From Paenibacillus donghaensis (GTDB taxonomy: Bacteria > Bacillota > Bacilli > Paenibacillales > Paenibacillaceae), in the NCBI RefSeq assembly GCF_002192415.1, contig NZ_CP021780.1, positions 3,906,001 through 3,970,000 on the forward strand: a stretch of 64,000 bases of DNA, written 5' to 3'. How positions within the stretch are numbered: position 1 is the stretch's first letter; every line of letters begins with the position of its first letter. The notes below the pieces were generated by a model that ran no database searches, was not told the origin of the DNA, and saw only the letters and a list, made by a program, of their open reading frames with translations. Made by a program: the position numbers and the translations under genes. Positions 59,610 to 64,000 of this stretch are shown here, piece by piece.

Positions 59610-60791
59610 CTACTCCTCTCCTGTCTGTTCTATAAATTCATGGCCTACCGAATACATGCTCTGTTTGTTCACGATATCATCCAGCCAGTCGACCAATCGA
59701 ATACCATCCTGCTTGGTTGTATAGAAGACATCCCGCGTAGCAAATGTATGTGAGGTCGTGCCTGTCTGCGGATTCCGGCCATCGTCCGTCAGATAGTAAT
59801 AATAATTAGGCAGCGAGCTGTCCAGCTGTCTTACGGATTCCCGCATTTGCTGCGACCATGTGTTGATCATCTGTAGATCAAGCGGCCCATCCTCTCCGTT
59901 AATCCGGTTCTGGAAGCTGATCAGCACTTCATCATACAAGGAATAAGATTGAAGCAAGACTGCATTCTCAGGTAGCTTGCGGCGGTTGCCCTGAAAGGCC
60001 GCTCCAATTAAATCGGCTTGTGCCGGATAACCGAAATTCTCAGCGAAATCCGCCTGCCATTCCTTGTCTATAATATCCGGCCACTTATCGCTGTATAGAA
60101 AAGAGCTGTCCGAATATTGATAAATCTGCGCCTCCTTATAATGTTCGGCAATCGCTCCCGCCCAGAAGGATGAGCCGAAGCCACCCGCACTTTCACCGGC
60201 AATCAGCAGCTTCTCCGGGTTGTCCACATGAGCATAGATCCACTCCAGGCTGCTCTCCACATTACTCCTGCCGTTGTAGTTCATCGTAAAAGGGCTGCCG
60301 TCCTCCTTCGTATACTCAGCCTTGCGGCTGCCGATATGGAAATCTCCGGTTGAATACGGAATATAGACCACATTCCATTCTTTAAACGGATTATCTGCGT
60401 GTTCCGTATCGGTCATTCCACCTAGCAAATTCAGTAAGTAAAAGGGAATATTGGCGAAATAATTGCCTGCATCCTTACCTGTCAGGAAGTTCATGATCTT
60501 GATCGGGTGGGCGGCACTCTGCGCATCCCAGCTGACTCCGCCCCCGGAGAAGAAAATGATCCAGTTGCGGTTCTCTCCTGTCCGGGTTAGGAGATGATAC
60601 TTAGACCCGTCACTGGAACGGACCTGCTCTCCAAGCTCTACCTTATTCCATTGGTAGGGTCTGCTATCCGCTGCAACCGAAGGCGGAGTCGGCCGTTTGT
60701 TTACCAGTCCATAAACCGCGAGCGAACCTAAGATAACGACAACCGCTGTTCCAAGCAGGGTCACTTTAATCCATTTGCTTATTTTTTTCAT
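59610..60791 (-). CDS. Pectinacetylesterase/Notum-type hydrolase, membrane-anchored
   Basis: 393 residues from ATG 60791 (GAGGTGAGCGGT upstream). One N-terminal membrane helix (about 10-30, VTLLGTAVVVILGSLAVYGL). NWIIFFSGGGVSWD gives the oxyanion GGG, IAGESAGGFGS the nucleophile Ser, and TSHTFATRDVF the catalytic His of pectin acetylesterases. It probably removes acyl groups from a polysaccharide or other ester outside the cell. First gene of a TetR-controlled unit. Confidence 0.85.
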   Translation of the reverse strand: MKKISKWIKVTLLGTAVVVILGSLAVYGLVNKRPTPPSVAADSRPYQWNKVELGEQVRSSDGSKYHLLTRTGENRNWIIFFSGGGVSWDAQSAAHPIKIMNFLTGKDAGNYFANIPFYLLNLLGGMTDTEHADNPFKEWNVVYIPYSTGDFHIGSRKAEYTKEDGSPFTMNYNGRSNVESSLEWIYAHVDNPEKLLIAGESAGGFGSSFWAGAIAEHYKEAQIYQYSDSSFLYSDKWPDIIDKEWQADFAENFGYPAQADLIGAAFQGNRRKLPENAVLLQSYSLYDEVLISFQNRINGEDGPLDLQMINTWSQQMRESVRQLDSSLPNYYYYLTDDGRNPQTGTTSHTFATRDVFYTTKQDGIRLVDWLDDIVNKQSMYSVGHEFIEQTGEE

Positions 60792-60831
60792 ACCGCTCAC
60801 CTCGAATTCATTCTACACAAAGTGAACTCAT

Positions 60832-60844
60832 TACACAATGTGTA
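60832..60844. promoter_or_regulatory. Palindrome before the esterase operon
   Basis: TACACAATGTGTA; a half-like TACACAAAGTGA lies at 60814-60825. Spaced 18 bases apart and 40 bases before the start codon, a likely TetR-family operator region. Confidence 0.6.
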
Positions 60845-60859
60845 TACCAAACTCAAAGC

Positions 60860-61425
60860 CAAATCACACTTCATAAACTGGAAGGTCTACGCAAATAACA
60901 CGGGGCTACGACCCCACCAAATTACAGCCGAAGGGCTTTAACCTTGAAGGGCGTTATGAGCGAGTCGCCGTAAAGATCTCAATTGCTGCCCGGGCTTCTC
61001 TTACTTGAACACAAATTTGTATTTGGGTGCCACCTGGATAATCCTCTAACTGGTCACTCACCCCCTCGTCCCCGGTCTTTGATAAGCCCGGCCACCGATA
61101 CGATCAGCTCAGCCCCGATTACAATCCAAGTGATTACGTTCAGTATGATTCGTTCTTCCTTAGAGGGGTCGTAGCTCCCAGTTTATAGTTTTTTCACTGA
61201 AATGGTGTTCCCGTCGTTCTTTAATCGTTCAAACCCGGCATCATCCTTTACCCAAATCTTTTGAGTGCCGGGGTTATGCTTGATTCTGGATCATCTTCAC
61301 AGATTAAGGGTAAGCATGCAGGCAGGCAGCAACCAACCTATTAACAGAGGAGCTAGTGAACCTGTATACAACATGGTTTCAGCAAATCCATCTTGTTGGG
61401 CTTAAGCTATTCTCATAAAACAAAT
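60860..61425. other. Gene-poor stretch with tiny fragments
   Basis: No intact gene recognised. Minus-strand pieces look coding but lack starts: ERIILNVITWIVIGAELIVS, a membrane segment ending at TGA 61054; an overlapping 35-codon frame from GTG 61061 to 60954; and KDDAGFERLKNDGNTISVKK ending near 61185. GGGGCTACGACCCC-like sequences at 60903 and 61166 are partial repeats. It may be a decayed phage or plasmid end. Confidence 0.35.
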
Positions 61426-61462
61426 AAAAGACAACATGCTGTGACAAAGCATGTTGTCTTTT
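61426..61462. terminator. Strong hairpin terminator
   Basis: AAAAGACAACATGCT pairs with AGCATGTTGTCTTTT across seven bases, with A and T runs on either side, so it works both ways. Confidence 0.85.
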
Positions 61463-61693
61463 TATATTGCGTGTCGTTGCGTATTGTTATATATTGTATA
61501 TGAACTTGGTGAAATTAGTATGTAATAAGTTTCACAATTGTAACCTCTGATACTAGTAAAAAGCCGCAACATTCTCGTCAGTTATCGCTTAAAATATATA
61601 CAACTATGGAATTTAAACCCTTATAGAACGTATGTTCGGAATACCCTTTAAAACAAATAAAAGCTTTTGAAGATTTTGCTTCTAAGTCTTCTA

Positions 61694-61864
61694 TTATTTT
61701 TTAGGTGTATCCTTATTGTTTTTAACCCGTTCATATTCTTCCTCTATCGTTCGGGATAGCAATTCAGTTGCTGTTATATTAAGCTTTTTTGCTGCTTCTG
61801 CCAGTTGTTTTTTAATATAAGCCGGCACATCATAATGAAATTTCACCTTATTACCGTATGCCAA
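61694..61864 (-). CDS. Small ribbon-helix-helix-like protein
   Basis: 56 residues from TTG 61864 (GGGGGATCTACA upstream). KVKFHYDVPAYIKKQLAEAA, then KKLNITATELLSRTIEEEYE: a beta strand followed by two helices with the T-E-L-x-x-R pattern of ribbon-helix-helix DNA-binding proteins. It sits 11 bases after another small gene, with a third before that; all are AT-rich and look like plasmid or mobile-element regulators. Confidence 0.6.
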   Translation of the reverse strand: MAYGNKVKFHYDVPAYIKKQLAEAAKKLNITATELLSRTIEEEYERVKNNKDTPKK

Positions 61865-61875
61865 TGTAGATCCCC

Positions 61876-62241
61876 CTATCCAATAACTTCTTGGTATTTG
61901 TTTTCTATGATTCGTATCAGCAGCTGTGTAGCGGATATATCTTGTAATGATGCAGCTTCAATCAGCTTTTCTTTAATTTCCGGTTGAAATTCATAAGGCA
62001 ATTTAAGCTTAGGTTCTACCATCTTACCATCTAGTGTTTTTTCAGCATCTATGGCAAGTTCCACTAAAGATTGTAACGAAGATCCACTAGATGACTCTCT
62101 TCCATACTTAGGTAACACTCGAACAAGATATTGCTTCAAAGCTCGTTGACCTTCTTCTGGAATATCAACCTCGAACTTTTCACCTTCGATGTTAATCTCA
62201 CATTCCACTGTATAGCCAAACAAATTAATCGGATATTTCAT
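61876..62241 (-). CDS. Small protein of the AT-rich plasmid-like cluster
   Basis: 121 residues from ATG 62241 (AAGGAGGATTTGT upstream). Not firmly recognised. The C-terminal part (LPYEFQPEIKEKLIEAASLQ, then SATQLLIRIIENKYQEV) again resembles a ribbon-helix-helix dimerisation domain; the N-terminal 60 residues are a small beta-rich unit (KYPINLFGYTVECEINIEG). Possibly a fused regulator. Middle of three same-strand genes. Confidence 0.55.
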   Translation of the reverse strand: MKYPINLFGYTVECEINIEGEKFEVDIPEEGQRALKQYLVRVLPKYGRESSSGSSLQSLVELAIDAEKTLDGKMVEPKLKLPYEFQPEIKEKLIEAASLQDISATQLLIRIIENKYQEVIG

Positions 62242-62298
62242 ACAAATCCTCCTTATCATCTTTGGTATTATATAGTGATTTGTTACGTTACGCAATAT

Positions 62299-62520
62299 TC
62301 ATGACTCGTTTTGACTCGATTTCTCATTTAAATTTAGACCTATCAATTCTGTAAAAATGATATTCCCCTTAGCTTTATAGTTGGCTAACAAACTGTGGGT
62401 AGCCATGACTACAAGCTGTGTTTGTGAGAAACCTGTATTTTTGGACATTTTCTCCAGTTCTTTTTTTTCGGTATCTGGAAGGTATACGGTAAGTCTAGGT
62501 GGCTTCTCTTTTAATGGCAT
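62299..62520 (-). CDS. Ribbon-helix-helix (CopG-like) protein
   Basis: 73 residues. PPRLTVYLPDTEKKELEKMS, then KNTGFSQTQLVVMATHSLLA: first strand RLTVYLP and helices fit CopG/Arc-type repressors. First of three small same-strand genes. GTTACGTTACGCAAT lies just downstream of its stop and GCGTTGCGTTACG upstream of its start, possible binding sites. Confidence 0.7.
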   Translation of the reverse strand: MPLKEKPPRLTVYLPDTEKKELEKMSKNTGFSQTQLVVMATHSLLANYKAKGNIIFTELIGLNLNEKSSQNES

Positions 62521-62669
62521 ATCCCAATCCTCTATTTCCTTTTTTATTTATTATAACATAACAAATAAGTTTAGATAACATATATTTTATGTCACAAAAA
62601 ATATATAGCGTTGCGTTACGTATTATTGTAAAATATAGATATTCTACTACATGAAAGGAGGTTATTTCT

Positions 62670-62891
62670 ATGGACTTACAAGTCATTGTTCAGTTGATTG
62701 GCAATGTTGGCTTTCCAATTGCCATGTCACTTATACTTCTTCAAACTATCCTTATCAAATTCAATAAACAAATGGATGGATTGGAAAAGAGGCTGGCTCA
62801 GCTTGATAAAACCATGAATGTTTTGGTAAAGGCCTTTCATCAAAGCGATTCAAAAATACAAACCCGACAAGAAAAAAAAGTTGATGTTTAA
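62670..62891 (+). CDS. YvrJ-family small membrane protein
   Basis: 73 residues, ATG after AAAGGAGGTTATTTCT. One membrane helix (VQLIGNVGFPIAMSLILLQT, about 6-27) followed by an amphipathic coiled region (KQMDGLEKRLAQLDKTMNVL) fits YvrJ/holin-like small proteins. Divergent from the ribbon-helix-helix genes. Function unknown. Confidence 0.65.
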   Translation: MDLQVIVQLIGNVGFPIAMSLILLQTILIKFNKQMDGLEKRLAQLDKTMNVLVKAFHQSDSKIQTRQEKKVDV

Positions 62892-63140
62892 GCAAAAAGA
62901 TCACGCACTATTCTCTTTTATGCTAATTAATTTGGAGCATGAAGAGTAAATTCTAATGGCTTATTTTTATAATTCATAAAAAAGTATACACAATTATATT
63001 CCGTAATACAACGTATCAAGATATAATTAAAAAAACATTTACAGATCTATTTCACTGCAAGGATGATCCTAGTCCAGAATTTGAATGAGCTGCGTGATAC
63101 TTCGACCAACTTACAATGTTAAAATGAGACTTTTCTAAGG

Positions 63141-63242
63141 ATAAGATGAACTTAAGAATGGAGTAGTGGAGTTGTCAGAAAGCCTGATTCATAAGGCATC
63201 TTGGCAACTCCGTATGTAACATTCTTAAGTTCACGTTCTATA
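63141..63242. repeat. 102-bp hairpin element (copy 2)
   Basis: GAACTTAAGAATG near the left end and its inverse CATTCTTAAGTTC near the right; inner GTTGTCAGAAAGCC pairs with GGCATCTTGGCAAC with mismatches. Homologous over its whole length to 47487-47588. In the surrounding 62892-63432 the only other item is a 37-codon plus-strand piece at about 63287-63403 (ENGEASYKEIAKSLSAA), like a fragment of a transposase-type HTH. Confidence 0.7.
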
Positions 63243-63432
63243 GTATAACTTACTATTTCTTATTTCAGTAGTTCACCCTATCTTGAAATGCCTCCGTCCG
63301 CTTCTTATTTTTTGGCTGAAAATGGGGAGGCATCCTATAAGGAAATTGCAAAGTCATTAAGTGCTGCGCTCGATTTTGGGGGCAAAACGAGAAGAATGTA
63401 ACCTCATTACAAGGAACACGGCGTCCTCTCCA

Positions 63433-63852
63433 CTATATCCCTTTATTTTTCGGCACCGAATAAGAAGCCGTCTTCTCGGCATATAGGGGCCCTTCCCGCA
63501 AATCGGCAGCTATATAGGAAATCAGGTAATCCAGATGCTCCCGATTCAGTGCCCACACCGGCTTACCACTGACCGTTTCCAGATAATATAGCTCCAGGCC
63601 AAATACCGGATCTCGGCCGTTCCGAATTTCCTCCCAAGTGAAGACACATTCAGGCGTACGATCCACCTTTACCTGATTGGAGACGGAGCAATGGGGACAA
63701 GCCATATGAATATGGCTATGAGTAACCACCTTGGGATCGGTAAGCTTGACATTGAACCAGCGCTGACAGTCTTTGCATACCCCTTGGGAAGAGTATCTGT
63801 ACGTTGGAAGCTCACTCTGGTGATAGAAAAGAATAGCGAAACGCATATTCAT
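63433..63852 (-). CDS. Conserved-looking zinc-ribbon protein
   Basis: 139 residues (an ATG two codons later, 63846, is equally possible). Four cysteines in two CxxC knuckles, VCKDCQRWF and ACPHCSVSN, at about 26-29 and 52-55, form a zinc ribbon; the C-terminal half (FGLELYYLETVSGKPVWALN, then HLDYLISYIAADLREGP) is helical. Family not recognised by name. Codon use matches core genes, unlike the AT-rich cluster before it. Confidence 0.6.
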   Translation of the reverse strand: MNMRFAILFYHQSELPTYRYSSQGVCKDCQRWFNVKLTDPKVVTHSHIHMACPHCSVSNQVKVDRTPECVFTWEEIRNGRDPVFGLELYYLETVSGKPVWALNREHLDYLISYIAADLREGPLYAEKTASYSVPKNKGI

Positions 63853-63890
63853 CCACGAAACGCTGCATGGTGGTTCACTCCTTCCGTTTA

Positions 63891-64000
63891 TTATTTCTTC
63901 GACTGTAACTTCTTCTCACCCAGCTCCTTATTCTCGGCTACCCGAAACTCAACGATCCGGCGGATCAGGGCTTCCGGCAACGGCTGGCCCAGCGGGAACT
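63891..64000 (-). CDS. DUF1801/YdhG-like protein (C-terminus only)
   Basis: 36 codons enter from the right edge and stop at TAA 63891. FPLGQPLPEALIRRIVEFRV, then AENKELGEKK, matches the end of DUF1801 (YdhG/YdeI-like) proteins, which finish K-F-P-x-x-x-P-I/L-P-x-x-L-I-x-x-I-V-x-x-R-V. Gram-positive members are called iron chaperone Fra-like. Rest outside the window. Confidence 0.6.
   Translation of the reverse strand, partial: FPLGQPLPEALIRRIVEFRVAENKELGEKKLQSKK

Noticed and set aside
61430..61462. Small RNA gene at the ACAACATGCT hairpin
   Set aside because: A perfect stem with A and T tracts on both sides is explained by a bidirectional terminator; no promoter seen close by.

Overview
The window reads as a piece of chromosome from a Gram-positive member of the Bacillota, most likely Paenibacillus or a close relative. 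The grounds are strong GGAGG-type ribosome binding sites, GTG and TTG starts, sigma-A-like promoters, and the families present (DUF4023 protein, MocR regulator, many TetR/GntR/LacI regulators, solute-binding lipoproteins). Base composition is moderate over most of the window and clearly AT-richer at about 5.1-7.2 kb and 61.4-63.2 kb. No rRNA, tRNA or CRISPR array was seen.

Layout. 1-6.7 kb: a cut-off serine hydrolase, small metabolic and unknown genes, decayed pieces of an alpha/beta hydrolase and an ABC exporter, and an orphan ABC-2 permease. 6.8-15.5 kb: a graveyard of gene fragments. A HesB/IscA-type Fe-S gene appears to be split, with its N-terminal half at 15.1-15.3 kb and its C-terminal half at 7.2-7.4 kb, by about 7.7 kb of foreign DNA. 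That DNA holds RarD, a TetR regulator, an intact GAPDH, broken nfu-type, aldo/keto reductase, MFS and response-regulator genes, IS3 and IS4 remnants, and small helix-turn-helix genes typical of integrative elements. A near-identical promoter plus 34-36 bp palindrome occurs twice inside it. 15.5-19 kb: an MFS exporter divergent from a SufR-like Cys-rich regulator, then a stand-alone mraY.

19.8-28 kb: a nine-gene leftward run (GntR, PLP trans-sulfuration enzyme, M20 deacylase, MetN, MetI, UroD-family methyltransferase, MetQ, ProC-like reductase, VOC protein). It looks like uptake and breakdown of an N-acylated sulfur amino-acid derivative. 28.3-30 kb: acetyltransferase and an orphan histidine kinase. 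30.3-38.2 kb: a binding-protein ABC importer with a PHP phosphoesterase and two unrecognised proteins, headed by a GntR/UTRA regulator. 38.4-45.5 kb: two BcrAB-like ABC export sets, one with a response regulator and one with a TetR regulator bound by twin operators, plus DinB and flavodoxin-fold proteins. 46-58 kb: hybrid cluster protein, M23 peptidase, glycosyltransferase, MocR with a flavin-fold partner, DJ-1, GNAT, WYL, SMI1, and a LacI regulator with an MFS exporter. 58-61 kb: a TetR operon with a pectin-acetylesterase-like enzyme and a truncated subtilisin-like protein. 61.4-63.9 kb: AT-rich small ribbon-helix-helix genes and a YvrJ protein (plasmid-like), a conserved zinc-ribbon protein, and the end of a DUF1801 gene.

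Several non-coding repeat families are spread across the window: two copies of a 102-bp hairpin element (47.5 and 63.1 kb), a GTTACTACTTAGG motif that also forms the inverted ends of a 370-bp block at 58 kb, and a GCTCCTGAGTCCG motif. All functional assignments are from reading translated sequence and remembered family features; no database search was run.
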